Part shown: positions 53,535 through 64,000 of the stretch, piece by piece | Layout: each line of letters opens with the position of its first letter | Numbering within the stretch: position 1 is the first letter of the stretch | Assembly (NCBI RefSeq): GCF_958450345.1 | Contig: NW_027052622.1 | Location: 62,001 to 126,000 of the forward strand | Source of the DNA: Calliphora vicina | Taxonomy: Eukaryota > Arthropoda > Insecta > Diptera > Calliphoridae | Direction: 5' to 3' | Length of the DNA stretch: 64,000 nucleotides | Notes under the pieces: generated by a model | What the model saw: only the letters and a program-made list of their open reading frames with translations | The model's database searches: none | Told to the model about the DNA's origin: nothing | Program-made: the position numbers and the translations under genes

Positions 53535-54644
53535 TTATCGCCAATTAAGCACTATCTGCATTAAATCTGCTTGAAGAGATGGGCCTTGGTGAAGAACATC
53601 GTTCAATGAAAATCCGCTATTTGTTTTCTTAGATGCATTGAACACCACCCTAACTTTTGTTGATTTACTTTCCGGTCGTGTAACCGCATGATGTGGAAGA
53701 AAATACGAATCTTGTTTTGCCTGATAATTATCTTGATGAAATACGGCTTCCATGTGATCCATGTCGATATATTCTTGGAGAACTTCATGATATTTTTCTT
53801 TTAAGTCTGGAGATTTTTCAAGGGTTTTTTCCATTCTGTGATATTGAGCCAAAGCACTATTTCTTGAATGACCCAAGTATAACTCTTTTGGAAAGGCTTC
53901 TTTAAATGGCAGGCGTACGATATACCGACCATCCTGGTGACGAGTAGTTGTCGTTTGAAAATAGTTTTCACAAAATATGTCAGCTTCTGTAATTGTAAAA
54001 TCCCTTTCGACCTCTTCAAGTTCCCAGAACTTTTTGATTTGATCATGGAGAAGCAAATTTTCCGAGAGCATCACGGAAGTAGAAAATGCATTAATTTCAT
54101 TTGGTTTATTCGGGCCTGACAAATACCAACCGAAGTGTGAATCTCTTGCTTCTAAGTTACCAGAGATATTTTGTCGTACACCTTCTAGATTAATAAATGG
54201 TAAATAGTCGCTGCCGATTATCATGTCAATAACAGCAGGTTGATAAAATTTTGGATCAGTCAGAGTTAAATTTTGAATTGCTTTGTAGTTTTCGACTTCA
54301 ACACGACTTGAGGGTAAAAAATTGGCTATCTTGGGAGCTACAATTGCCAAAATTCTTATTTTAAAGTTTGAAACTCTAGATTTTATGTTAACGAAACATT
54401 TGCCCTTTGAACTCACCACTATGGTTCCACCAAATCCTGATATCTGACTTGAATGTTTCTCCAATGGAAGTGCAAGTCTTTGCTGAATACTTGTGGTAAT
54501 AAAACTTCTTTCTGCACCGTTATCTAGAAGAGCTCGAATAGTAAATAATTCTCCACCCTTTTCAATTTGAATAAGTGCTGTGGGCAACAATGTGGTTCCT
54601 TCCCGACGAATAAAATATGCACTTATGTTATTTAATTTTTCCAC
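53535..54644 (-). pseudogene. BEL pol: protease and start of RT
   Basis: 369 codons. The protease core is FTIRALLDNGAERSFIT (usual motif LLDSG; here DNG). A second block, VIDMIIGSDYLPF, and the HFGWYLSGP link are typical of BEL. The RT N-terminus is FLPHHAVTRPESKSTKVRVV FNAS and SLNDVLHQGPSLQADL. It ends at a stop after VLNWR (about 53533), directly before the RT catalytic block. Confidence 0.9.
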
Positions 54645-55069
54645 TTGTGTGCTAAAAGATGAAGCTTCAGTACTTGGAGTTGAAGTTGAAGGTTTGGAGT
54701 AGCTTGGGGCTGGCTCATTTGTGAACTATTAGATTTAGAATATTCTGCCTTTTCTAGATGTAGCAATGTGTGATGCTTTTTCTGGCATATAGAACACGTA
54801 TTTTTACTTAAACATTTTGCTTTAAAATGTGTGGGCGATAAGCAATTCGCACAGTATTTGTTTGCAAAAACAAATTTTACACGCTCACTTGCCGACAATG
54901 ATTTGAATGATTTGCAATACCTTAGTGGATGATTTTGCTTGCATTTCTTGCAGCTTACATCTTGTTCACTTTGAGTGTTGAATGATTGTGTTCTTGAAAA
55001 ACTGTGTCCTTTTGATGGGAGCGTCCTCCTATCTGATATGGTTTCTAAAATGTCGATTCGTTCGGAAAA
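54632..55069 (-). pseudogene. BEL gag C-terminus: zinc knuckles
   Basis: After the A-run frameshift the frame reads SCKKCKQNHPLRYC, CANCLSPTHFKAKC and CSICQKKHHTLLH: three Cys/His clusters in the BEL-type arrangement. Near 54716 the frame shifts again to the protease ORF. These fingers bind element RNA in active relatives. Confidence 0.85.
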
Positions 55070-55979
55070 AAAAATTGTTTAATTGTGGCCATGTGGGCAG
55101 TTCACGATGGTTTTTTAGGGACTCCACCCATTCTTTCACAGTTTCATCTGAAAGCTTTGAGACTATAACATGAATTAAGAATGGGTCGTGCAATTCGATT
55201 TCGTAATTTTTCAAAATTGCTAGGCAGTCGTTAACTGTATTTTGAATATACCTCAGAGATTTGACTGATTCTTGTGGACTTGGTTGAACAGCATGAATCC
55301 TTTTTATTTGATCCTGCACCAAAAGTCTCTTATTCTCAAATCTATTTTTTAATGTTTCCCAAGCTAACTGAAAGTTATTATCTACCAAGTCAAAATCTTT
55401 AATGGCTTGGTAGGCCTCGCCTCTCATTTTGCTACGCAAATAATATAGTTTCTGTGCTGGAGATATGAAAGGATCTTTTCCGATGACCGCTTGAAACATA
55501 TCTCTGAATGCCGGCCACTTGGAGTAGCCACCCTCAAATTCCTGTATTTCACACGCAGGTAACTTTAGTGATGATCTGCTACTTGTAGGCCTATTCTCAT
55601 TTGCTGTGGTCTCTTTCATTTTTTCCAAAATTTTAGTTTTTAAGGCCTGGTATAAATTGCTAGCTTCCTCGTATCTTAAAGAAACCTCATCTTTATGGTC
55701 GTCACTCTCAGTTTCCTCATCTTCTAAAACATATTCCTCATATGAGTCGACTAACTTGACCCATCTTCTTTCTAATTCTTGTTTTTTGACATCAAGAAAA
55801 GCAAACGAACAATCTATAGGACATTTTCTCTCAAAATTTGTGCAGAATACTGCCAACTGAGTCAGGTCAAACTTGCATCTTCTCTTTGATGCCGCCATAG
55901 CGAATACCCTGACCGAAAACTCAAATACCAAATATAGTTTTCTTCTTTGAAAATCTTTATAATCGCTTGAAAGATCCAA
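55029..55979 (-). pseudogene. BEL gag, N-terminal and capsid-like part
   Basis: 316 open codons; the likelier start is the ATG at 55898 (MAASKRRCKFDLTQL), 27 codons inside. A charged region (ELERRWVKLVDSYEEYVLED) is followed by LPACEIQEFEGGYSKWPAFR DMF, KLYYLRSKMRGEAYQAI and AWETLKNRFENKRLL. This is the conserved gag domain of insect BEL elements (DUF1759-type). The frame is lost in an eight-to-nine A run near 55070, possibly a sequencing or slippage change. Confidence 0.9.
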
Positions 55980-57507
55980 AAATTTTCACATTAATCAATA
56001 CACATTCACGTGAGGTAAAGTTACTGATATTTTTATAAAACAACACCTTGTTGTAATATTCTTGAATTTCAGGAAAATAAATTTTATTCAGCTTTGCCTT
56101 GACCACTAATAACCACTTCCGTTTATTTCAAATTCATTGTCGCGAACCAATAAATCCTCTTGATTTTATATTGGATGTATTTAATTTATTATAAATAATT
56201 GCAAACTCACCTTTGTTTAATACCGGCTCTTCGTTATTTTATGGTAGGGAACCTCTGACTCACAAATAACTAAGCATGTAATGACGTCACGTTGGCTTTT
56301 TTGTGTTGGTTTGTCTATAATTGCCGTTAAAATTTCTTTGTTGTTGTTGTAAATTTATTGTCGTAGGTTCACTTGTTTGTTGTTGTTGTTTATTTCTTGT
56401 CGTAGATGCACTTGTTTGTTGTTGTTGTTTATTTTTTCTTTTGCTTGTAGCCTTTACTATTGTTTTACTTGTTTAAAATTGTCCAAAAAATTGTTCTTTT
56501 GAATTGTATTATTGTCTGCTCTTCAATTATTATTTGTTTTATGTATTTTTAATATAATTATTGTATTTAAACTGTTTAAGGTTTTCTGTTTCTTTTTTCT
56601 ATTGCTTTTACTATGTACCTTTTGTTCTTTAATTTGTTTGTAGTTTTAGTGTTCTTTTTTCCTTTTCTTTTTGGTAAAACGACACTTTTTATTATTTTAC
56701 ACACTTTTTGTTTTTAATGTTCTTTAAATTGTTTATTTGTTATAAAGTTTTTATTTTCTAATAATTTTACACGAGCGCACTTTTTCACTTGCAATTTTTC
56801 TTTTCTTATTGGATGTGTTGAAGTGGAAACAAATTGGAATGAAACAATAGCCGGTAGGTAGAGATGCATGAACACTTTTACTTGTAGATTTTATAGTTGT
56901 CCCTTTCTTTGTTAGTGATGACAATTTTATTAGTGGTGTAATTAGTGGTTTTGTAAATTGTTCGGTTTTTAATGTAATTTCCATGTATATTGACCATATT
57001 ATGTATGTTAAGGTTATTTTTTTTATTTATTTTTTTCCTTATGAAATTTTTGTAACTTGTAGCTTGTTGTTCTTTTTGTATTTCTTTTTTTTTGAGAAAA
57101 ATTCTGTCGCACAAATTTACTAATGAACACAGTACATACCTTATTTTTTCCTGTATTTGTATCAATTGTTCTGTGATGTGCCTTGTGTTGTAACCAGAAG
57201 TGGATGTACAAAAAAAGACCATGTAGTTGTTGAAATCTTCAATAGCACGGGATGCTGCACAATGGAGTACGCTTTTATTTCGTCTGTCGGGGGCACGATA
57301 AAATAACTTGCGTGTAGTTGTTGAAATCGAAGTTGCCGTCGGTAGAGACAACTGTCGATCTTCTTTAATGATGTATGTTGTTTTTTAAAGTTGAAGTTGC
57401 CGTCGGTAGAGACAACTGTCGTTTTTCTTCAGGTTGAATGTTAGTGGCTTCCACTCCACTGATTTATTCCTTTCCTAGCTGACTCTAGGAGTTATCGAAG
57501 GACCATA
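55980..57507 (-). other. BEL 5' leader
   Basis: From the primer-binding region to gag. A/T-rich with GTT/TTG repeats (56335-56440) and a 157-codon frame (57351-56878) without recognisable domain. A 33-bp piece of LINE (57358-57390) sits inside it between two copies of GAAGTTGCCGTCGGTAGAGA. Confidence 0.6.
57488..57507 (-). other. Primer-binding region of the BEL element
   Basis: Minus strand ATATGGTCCTTCGATAACTC directly after the 5' LTR; TGGTCCTTCG-type sites recur in BEL/Pao elements. The tRNA was not identified. Confidence 0.6.
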
Positions 57508-57852
57508 TATTAGGCTCTGGAACTCTTCCTTTGCCTAAACTCACTGGGGTGTTTTGCAATTAAAACACAAACTTGTTTCATAAACCTTAACTAAAAGAAA
57601 GCTTCTTGCTTTATTGGTTTCAATCTTATAACTTATCAATATTCAAAAAACATCTTAATTTATGTATGTATTTTAAATTTAAGTAAATATGTACATATGT
57701 ATATAAAGAAATATCCGCTAACTTTATTAAATTAAACAGGTTCAAGGGGAACAAACTAATACCTCTTCATGAGGACAAAAAAAAAATATTTAAGATAAAT
57801 TAAAAAGATAAAATTATAGATTTTTAAATGACTTGTTGAACACGGTTCAACA
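57508..57852 (-). repeat. 5' LTR of the BEL element
   Basis: 345 bp, same ends as 49403-49737. Contains a 12-bp AATATTTAAGAT insertion relative to the 3' LTR. Confidence 0.95.
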
Positions 57853-57857
57853 CCACC

Positions 57858-58538
57858 TAAGTCGACTTAAGAAAGATTTGAGTTATATATGCTACATTAT
57901 TCTCTTCATAGAACTGTATGTATACGTGAAATCCCTACCTTCCTAACTTTCTTATTTAAAAAGTTATTAATTAGAAACATATTGGCTTAAGTCCTAAGGA
58001 AGACTATCGCATTTACAATAAGCGCCAAAATACACTTAAGAACACATTCAATTATATTTTATTTTTTTTAAATAGCTTATAATGACTTTAGTTGTTATTG
58101 TATATTTTTCACGAAATAAATTTTCATAAAGAGTGCTGTTATAAGAGCCAAACTAAAGATAAGCGATTATTGCAAATTGGCTTAATTACTTGACATGTCA
58201 ATATTTAAGTATGTAATAACAGCTTAACTCAACATATGCCAAGCAACAATCAAAACACTTATTTTCAACAAACGCCTAGTCAGACATTAGCACTTTCAAT
58301 TTAGTATTTCTGAGTTGCATTAAGCGATGATATTTGTTTTTATTAAATATTTCTCTAATAAATAAAGCTTTTGTTATAATTTTTAATTTTAGCATTGTGG
58401 GGGTAAGAATCTTTGATTCTGAATTCTACTTTTTCTAATGCAATCTTTTATTTTTTTCAGAATCGCTTTTATAACTATAAATAGATTTTTCTCAAAAACA
58501 TGTTTTTTGAATTAGGCGGTTATTGCTTGTGACCACAG
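57858..58538. repeat. Inverted-repeat element E, right piece
   Basis: From TAAGTCGACTTAAGAAAG to TTAGGCGGTTATTGCTTGTG ACCACAG (58538), then AATT. Together with 49379-49402 it makes an element of about 700 bp with 27-bp TIRs (two mismatches). A second copy is at 61568-62250. Confidence 0.8.
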
Positions 58539-58800
58539 AATTTGTCATAGCTCCCATATAAGACCGCCTTCCAAAAATCACTTTAACGATCATAAATCTC
58601 TTAAAAATATTGGTATACACATAAAATTCAACGCAAATAATTTTCATGGCGATCGGTCCATAATTAGTCATAGCTCATAAATAAGACCCTCTTCCGAAAA
58701 TAAATTATTGAAATTTTAAAAGAAAAATAATTTTGCTTAGTGTAGGGTATTAAATGGTTGGGCTTGACCAACCATTTTTTCATACCTATTTTAATACATG
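58539..58800 (+). repeat. mini-me-like repeat (type 2), 3' part
   Basis: Continues the text broken at 49378: AATTTGTCATAGCTCCCATA, TCGGTCCATAATTAGTCATA, then GTGTAGGGTATTAAATGGTT GGGCTTGACCAACCA. Repeated at 62251-62512. Confidence 0.8.
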
Positions 58801-59327
58801 TCGTTGAACAATTTGACAGAAATGGTTAAACTGTACTTTTTATACGAACTTTATCTTGTGATAAATTGGACTAAGTGCTTTTGTTCATCACTACAAAACA
58901 ACAACAAAAAGCGAGATAATTCCATTTTTTTTCTTTGTAATCAATGTATTTTTACTTATTGTACATTACTGCATTAAAATTTCAATTTCTAAAAAAAGTG
59001 GACTTAGAGCCTTTGCATGTTAAGCCAGCGATATATTACATTTATATAAGGCAGTTAATATGCTACATTAGGGTGGTCCTTAATAAACGAAAATTGGATT
59101 TTGGCCATTCTCACCCCCCAGTTTGGTGAGCATTAGTAAAAAAATCATCCTGAAAAAATTTTAGGTAAATCGGTTGGGGGCAAGCCCTCTGAAGTTTTGA
59201 GATGCATTTACAAGGGGGAAAAATGAATTTTTTTCAGTTTTTGTAAAAATTTTGCCATTAAAAAATTACTTTTGCAATTTAATTTAAAAGAATCGGAATG
59301 TGTACGTAATTTTCGTTCTAATGAGAC

Positions 59328-61054
59328 ATAAAAAACAGAAATTGGTCAAAAAACTTAATGAAATAAGGCATATTTTGGAAGGAAATTATCTGGACATTGT
59401 TGGGTTGAGTGAGACATGGTTAGGGCTTTACGTTTTGTCACAGGCGATAAATATACCTGGCTATAAGTTGTGTAGAAATGAAAGATCGGATGGAAGGAGA
59501 GGTGGAGGTGTTGCTCTTTTGCTATCAGAAAGTCTCGAATACAAAACAGTATTTAAGTCTGCAAGTGGTGACGTCTGTGAAGCTTTGTTCGGGACATTAA
59601 AGTACTTGTTGGTGTTTGTTATCTACCTGATGGTGATTTGAGTGCGTTTGAGAGCTCTGTGGGTGATTTATTTGTCAGATATTCTCACTGTGTCGTGATG
59701 GGTGATTTCAACACGAATTTATTTTGTCCAATTGATTCACTTTTGGTCCGTTCTATGTGTCAACGCTTGGATTTGACTTACCATCATAATTCCATACCCA
59801 CAAATTATCACGTTGGTTGCGATACGACTACATTAATAGACTTTTTTTCTCTTGAGTAGCATAATTTCTTTCGGTATAACGGGCCAAATGCAATGTCCAG
59901 GAGTATCTCGGCCTTCTCTAACTTTTATGGCTGTTGACATTCCAAATCCATTTTGTCCGAAATTTGTATCATACCCAGATTATGGGGCAGTAGCAGTTGA
60001 GGATTTGGAGTCTGCTAGTTACGACTGTGATTTCAGTGGCATGTACTTGACCAATGATGTTAATTTGCAACTCTCGATTTTTATGTCGAACATAAATACC
60101 CTGCATGCTTTAGTTCCGATGGTTCGTCGCAGGGTAAGTTTGAATAGGGATGATTGGTTCAATGATAGGGAAATTTGCTATCATATTTCATTAAGAGATT
60201 TGGCGTATGACCATTATCTGCGGTGGAGGACTCCACATAATTGGAAAATTTTCTGTGGCTACAGGAATAGGGTGAAAAAAGTTATAAGGAGGATCAGGAA
60301 GCGTGCTCACGAACAAATTTTTCAAGATTGTAGTCCGGATAATATGTGGCGCTTCTTGAAAAAAAATGGATGTCTTGAGTCTAGGGAACATTTATCGTTG
60401 TCTGACACAGATGGTGTGAATGATTATTTTGCTGCTTGCCAAATACAAGATGTTGGATGTTATGATGACTACATAGATATTCCGTCTGTTAGCGGATTTT
60501 CCTTCTCAGGTATTGGTCCTGATGTGTTGTATCAAGCATTTCTCAGAATTAAATTGAATGCTATTGGACATGATGCCATGCCATTAAAATTTTTAAAGAT
60601 TATTTTTTCGTTCATTTCATCACACCTTGTGAACATAATAATCACTACGTCATCTTGCCCTTGTAACTGGAAAATAGCTAGAGTTGTACCCATCATTAAG
60701 GAAGGACAGTCGACTGAATTGGATAATCTACGTCCTATTTCTATACTTCCAGTCCTTTCAAAAGTTGTGGAACATATATTAAAGGACCAAATGATTAAGT
60801 ACATAGATTGTATATCGTTGATTCATCCCTGTCAATCGGGGTTTCGACTTGGACATAGCACTACTTCTTTACTGCTATCCTTGACTGATTCGATCAGACA
60901 GTTTTTAGATAACCGTAAGAATGTTGTATTACTTTCTGTTGATTTTTCCAAAGCCTTTGATAGGGTAATACACTCGAAATTACTCTTTAAGTTGTCTCAT
61001 GATTTTGGGTTTTCACGTCATGCTTGTGAATTAATTAAATCCTACCTACAAGAT
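59328..61054 (+). mobile_element. LINE, 5'-truncated, endonuclease and RT part (D2 unit 1)
   Basis: Starts within the endonuclease domain directly after a repeat (59060-59327) also seen at 29685-29800, and stops inside RT at the duplication junction. No ORF1, no YxDD block, no 3' UTR. Endonuclease SETWL/GDFN motifs place it among APE-type LINEs (Jockey, LOA, R1 or I groups). Confidence 0.85.
59330..59859 (+). pseudogene. LINE endonuclease domain, one frameshift
   Basis: RHKKQKLVKKLNEIRHILEG NYLDIVGLSETWL (catalytic Glu), INIPGYKLCRNERSDGRRGG GVAL, then a frame change near 59620, SHCVVMGDFNTNLF (Asp/Asn pair), and a stop at 59857-59859 after TTTLIDFFSLE. The SDH block is absent or in a third frame. 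Confidence 0.85.
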
Positions 61055-61150
61055 AGACAACTGTCGATCTTCTTTAATGATGTATGTTGTTTTTTAAAGT
61101 TGAAGTTGCCGTCGGTAGAGACAACTGTCGTTTTTCTTCAGGTTGAATGT
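59852..61150 (+). pseudogene. LINE linker and partial RT ending in foreign sequence
   Basis: 433 open codons. The linker includes RRRVSLNRDDWFNDREICYH and RRIRKRAHEQIFQDCSPDNM WRFLKK. RT blocks are DNLRPISILPVLSKVVEHIL, HPCQSGFRLGHSTTSLLLSL and VVLLSVDFSKAFDRVIHSKL (first catalytic Asp), then KSYLQDRQLSIFFNDVC. After that the frame reads through BEL leader DNA for about 20 codons to a chance stop. The catalytic YxDD half is missing, so no active RT is possible. A chimeric 3' end made by duplication. Confidence 0.85.
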
Positions 61151-61216
61151 TAGTGGCTTCCACTCCACTGATTTATTCCTTTCCTAGCTGACTCTAGGAG
61201 TTATCGAAGGACCATA

Positions 61217-61562
61217 TATTAGGCTCTGGAACTCTTCCTTTGCCTAAACTCACTGGGGTGTTTTGCAATTAAAACACAAACTTGTTTCATAAACCTTAAC
61301 TAAAAGAAAGCTTCTTGCTTTATTGGTTTCAATCTTATAACTTATCAATATTCAAAAAACATCTTAATTTATGTATGTATTTTAAATTTAAGTAAATATG
61401 TACATATGTATATAAAGAAAAGTCCGCTAACTTTATTAAATTAAACAGGTTCAAGGGGAACAAACTAATACCTCTTCATGAGAACAAAAAAAAGAATATT
61501 TAAGATAAATTAAAAAGATAAAATTATAGATTTTTAAATGACTTGTTGAACACGGTTCAACA
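61217..61562 (-). repeat. BEL LTR copy in D2 unit 2
   Basis: 346 bp, almost identical to 57508-57852 and again followed by CCACC; it has no internal region and came by duplication, not insertion. Confidence 0.95.
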
Positions 61563-63011
61563 CCACCTAAGTCGACTTAAGAAAGATTTGAGTTATATAT
61601 GCTACATTATTCTCTTCATAGAACTGTATGTATACGTGAAATCCCTACCTTCCTAACTTTCTTATTTAAAAAGTTATTAATAAGAAACATATTGGCTTAA
61701 GTCCTAAGGAAGACTATCGCATTTACAATAAGCGCCAAAATACACTTAAGAACACATTCTATTATATTTAATTTTGTTTAAATAGCTTATAATGACTTTA
61801 GTTGTTATTGTATATTTTTCACGAAATAAATTTTCATAAAGAGTGCTGTTATAAGAGCCAAACTAAAGATAAGCGATTATTGCAAATTGGCTTAATTACT
61901 TGACATGTCAATATTTAAGTATGTAATAACAGCTTAACTCAACATATGCCAAGCAACAATCAAAACACTTATTTTCAACAAACGCCTAGTCAGACATTAG
62001 CACTTTCAATTTAGTATTTCTGAGTTGCATTAAGCGATGATATTTGTTTTTATTAAATATTTCTCTAATAAATAAAGCTTTTGTTATAATTTTTAATTTT
62101 AGCATTGTGGGGGTAAGAATCTTTGATTCTGAATTCTACTTTTTCTAATGCAATCTTTTATTTTTTTCAGAATCGCTTTTATAACTATAAATAGATTTTT
62201 CTCAAAAACATGTTTTTTGAATTAGGCGGTTATTGCTTGTGACCACAGAATTTGTCATAGCTCCCATATAAGACCGCCTTCCAAAAATCACTTTAACGAT
62301 CATAAATCTCTTAAAAATATTGGTATACACATAAAATTCAACGCAAATAATTTTCATGGCGATCGGTCCATAATTAGTCATAGCTCATAAATAAGACCCT
62401 CTTCCGAAAATAAATTATTGAAATTTTAAAAGAAAAATAATTTTGCTTAGTGTAGGGTATTAAATGGTTGGGCTTGACCAACCATTTTTTCATACCTATT
62501 TTAATACATGTCGTTGAACAATTTGACAGAAATGGTTAAACTGTACTTTTTATACGAACTTTATCTTGTGATAAATTGGACTAAGTGCTTTTGTTCATCA
62601 CTACAAAACAACAACAAAAAGCGAGATAATTCCATTTTTTTTTCTTTGTAATCACTGTATTTTTACTTATTGTACATTACTGCATTAAAATTTCAATTTC
62701 TAAAAAAAGTGGACTTAGAGCCTTTGCATGTTAAGCCAGCGATATATTACATTTATATAAGGCAGTTAATATGCTACATTAGGGTGGTCCTTAATAAACG
62801 AAAATTGGATTTTGGCCATTCTCACCCCCCAGTTTGGTGAGCATTAGTAAAAAAAATCATCCTGAAAAAATTTTAGGTAAATCGGTTGGGGGCAAGCCCT
62901 CTGAAGTTTTGAGATGCATTTACAAGGGGGAAAAATGAATTTTTTTCAGTTTTTGTAAAAATTTTGCCATTAAAAAATTACTTTTGCAATTTAATTTAAA
63001 AGAATCGGAAT

Positions 63012-63571
63012 GTGTACGTAATTTTCGTTCTAATGAGACATAAAAAACAGAAATTGGTCAAAAAACTTAATGAAATAAGGCATATTTTGGAAGGAAATTA
63101 TCTGGACATTGTTGGGTTGAGTGAGACATGGTTAGGGCTTTACGTTTTGTCACAGGCGATAAATATACCTGGCTATAAGTTGTGTAGAAATGAAAGATCG
63201 GATGGAAGGAGAGGTGGAGGTGTTGCTCTTTTGCTATCAGAAAGTCTCGAATACAAAACAGTATTTAAGTCTGCAAGTGGTGACGTCTGTGAAGCTTTGT
63301 TCGGGACATTAAAGTACTTGTTGGTGTTTGTTATCTACCTGATGGTGATTTGAGTGCGTTTGAGAGCTCTGTGGGTGATTTATTTGTCAGATATTCTCAC
63401 TGTGTCGTGATGGGTGATTTCAACACGAATTTATTTTGTCCAATTGATTCACTTTTGGTCCGTTCTATGTGTCAACGCTTGGATTTGACTTACCATCATA
63501 ATTCCATACCCACAAATTATCACGTTGGTTGCGATACGACTACATTAATAGACTTTTTTTCTCTTGAGTAG
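63012..63571 (+). pseudogene. LINE endonuclease domain in D2 unit 2
   Basis: Translates identically to 59300-59859, including the same frameshift and stop. The copy continues to the window end at 64000, within the linker region. Confidence 0.9.
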
Positions 63572-64000
63572 CATAATTTCTTTCGGTATAACGGGCCAAA
63601 TGCAATGTCCAGGAGTATCTCGGCCTTCTCTAACTTTTATGGCTGTTGACATTCCAAATCCATTTTGTCCGAAATTTGTATCATACCCAGATTATGGGGC
63701 AGTAGCAGTTGAGGATTTGGAGTCTGCTAGTTACGACTGTGATTTCAGTGGCATGTACTTGACCAATGATGTTAATTTGCAACTCTCGATTTTTATGTCG
63801 AACATAAATACCCTGCATGCTTTAGTTCCGATGGTTCGTCGCAGGGTAAGTTTGAATAGGGATGATTGGTTCAATGATAGGGAAATTTGCTATCATATTT
63901 CATTAAGAGATTTGGCGTATGACCATTATCTGCGGTGGAGGACTCCACATAATTGGAAAATTTTCTGTGGCTACAGGAATAGGGTGAAAAAAGTTATAAG

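Larger units (their letters stand above)
49403..57852 (-). mobile_element. BEL/Pao LTR retrotransposon, full length but defective
   Basis: 8,450 bp on the minus strand with LTRs 57852-57508 and 49737-49403 and a perfect 5-bp duplication CCACC (49398-49402, 57853-57857). After the 5' LTR the minus strand reads ATATGGTCCTTCGATAACTC, a primer-binding region of the TGGTCCTTCG type common in BEL/Pao. Domain order gag, zinc knuckles, protease, RT, RNase H, integrase. Gag-pol is broken by frameshifts near 55070, 54716 and 52560 and by stops at about 53533 and 52847. A further ORF follows integrase. Confidence 0.95.
57346..61054. repeat. Tandem duplication D2, unit 1 (3,709 bp)
   Basis: Starts AGACAACTGTCGATCTTCTT in the BEL leader and contains the 5' LTR, the right part of element E, mini-me-like remains, a repeat end and the LINE. 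It ends within the LINE RT, where the same AGACAACTGTCG starts unit 2. Confidence 0.95.
61055..64000. repeat. Tandem duplication D2, unit 2 (runs off the window)
   Basis: Follows unit 1 with differences only at scattered bases and homopolymers, for example LTR 61217-61562 and endonuclease frames at 63012-63571. By period, it would end near 64764. Confidence 0.95.

Noticed and set aside
56878..57351. 157-codon frame in the BEL leader as a possible accessory gene
   Set aside because: No recognised domain and its start overlaps the rearranged junction; kept only as part of the leader.
59852..61150. Complete LINE ORF2
   Set aside because: The last 20 or so codons are BEL leader DNA and the YxDD half of RT is absent.

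Overview
The window looks like intergenic and intronic DNA from a higher fly. It is strongly A+T-rich and has insect-style introns (GTAAGT donor, polypyrimidine-CAG acceptor). It carries BEL/Pao, Tc1, hAT-type and Helitron-like elements, plus repeats with (GTCY)n tracts like the dipteran 'mini-me' elements. A calyptrate fly (blowfly, house fly or stable fly type) is my inference; no single-copy marker settles it. There are no rRNA genes, no intact tRNA and no CRISPR array.

Only two genes look like intact host genes, and both encode predicted secreted proteins of unknown function. One is a two-exon gene on the minus strand (13752-13068, 203 aa, seven N-glycosylation sequons). The other is a single-exon gene on the plus strand (40843-41694, 283 aa, Ser/Thr-rich). 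About 27 kb of nested repeats separates them. Three smaller coding remnants are a spliced C-terminal fragment at 190-610, a possible last exon plus 3' UTR at 2560-2622, and an acidic C-terminal tail on the minus strand at 26816-26709.

Layout. 0-13 kb: scattered short inverted-repeat elements, two hAT-type elements (5859-6764, 7149-8500) and a cluster of nested foldbacks (10431-11224) that includes a perfect 142-bp-arm palindrome. 14-19 kb: a 221-bp tandem duplication cutting a palindromic MITE, a deleted Tc1 copy, a Helitron-like element and the 3' end of a LINE with an RNase H domain. 19-25 kb: an element packed with AACCGG motifs and a degenerate LINE (24083-20576) interrupted by a mini-me-like repeat. 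25-29 kb: a large inverted repeat and two more motif-packed elements. 31-34.3 kb: three copies of one MITE family, each with a perfect 8-bp target duplication. 35.5-39.2 kb: two hAT-type elements, the second holding three nested insertions. 42-46 kb: a second copy of the deleted Tc1 element and a head-to-head Tc1 remnant.

The right end records a datable series of insertions. A mini-me-like repeat was hit by an inverted-repeat element (AATT duplication), and that was hit by an 8.45-kb BEL/Pao retrotransposon (49403-57852, CCACC duplication, 335/345-bp LTRs). The left flank plus part of the 3' LTR was then tandemly duplicated (about 1.92 kb, 45781-49618). The right flank plus the 5' LTR and a LINE was tandemly duplicated as well (3,709 bp, second unit running off the window). 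The BEL copy is broken by three frameshifts and two stops. It carries an extra ORF between integrase and 3' LTR that resembles a second gag-zinc-knuckle/protease module, in the place where some relatives keep env.
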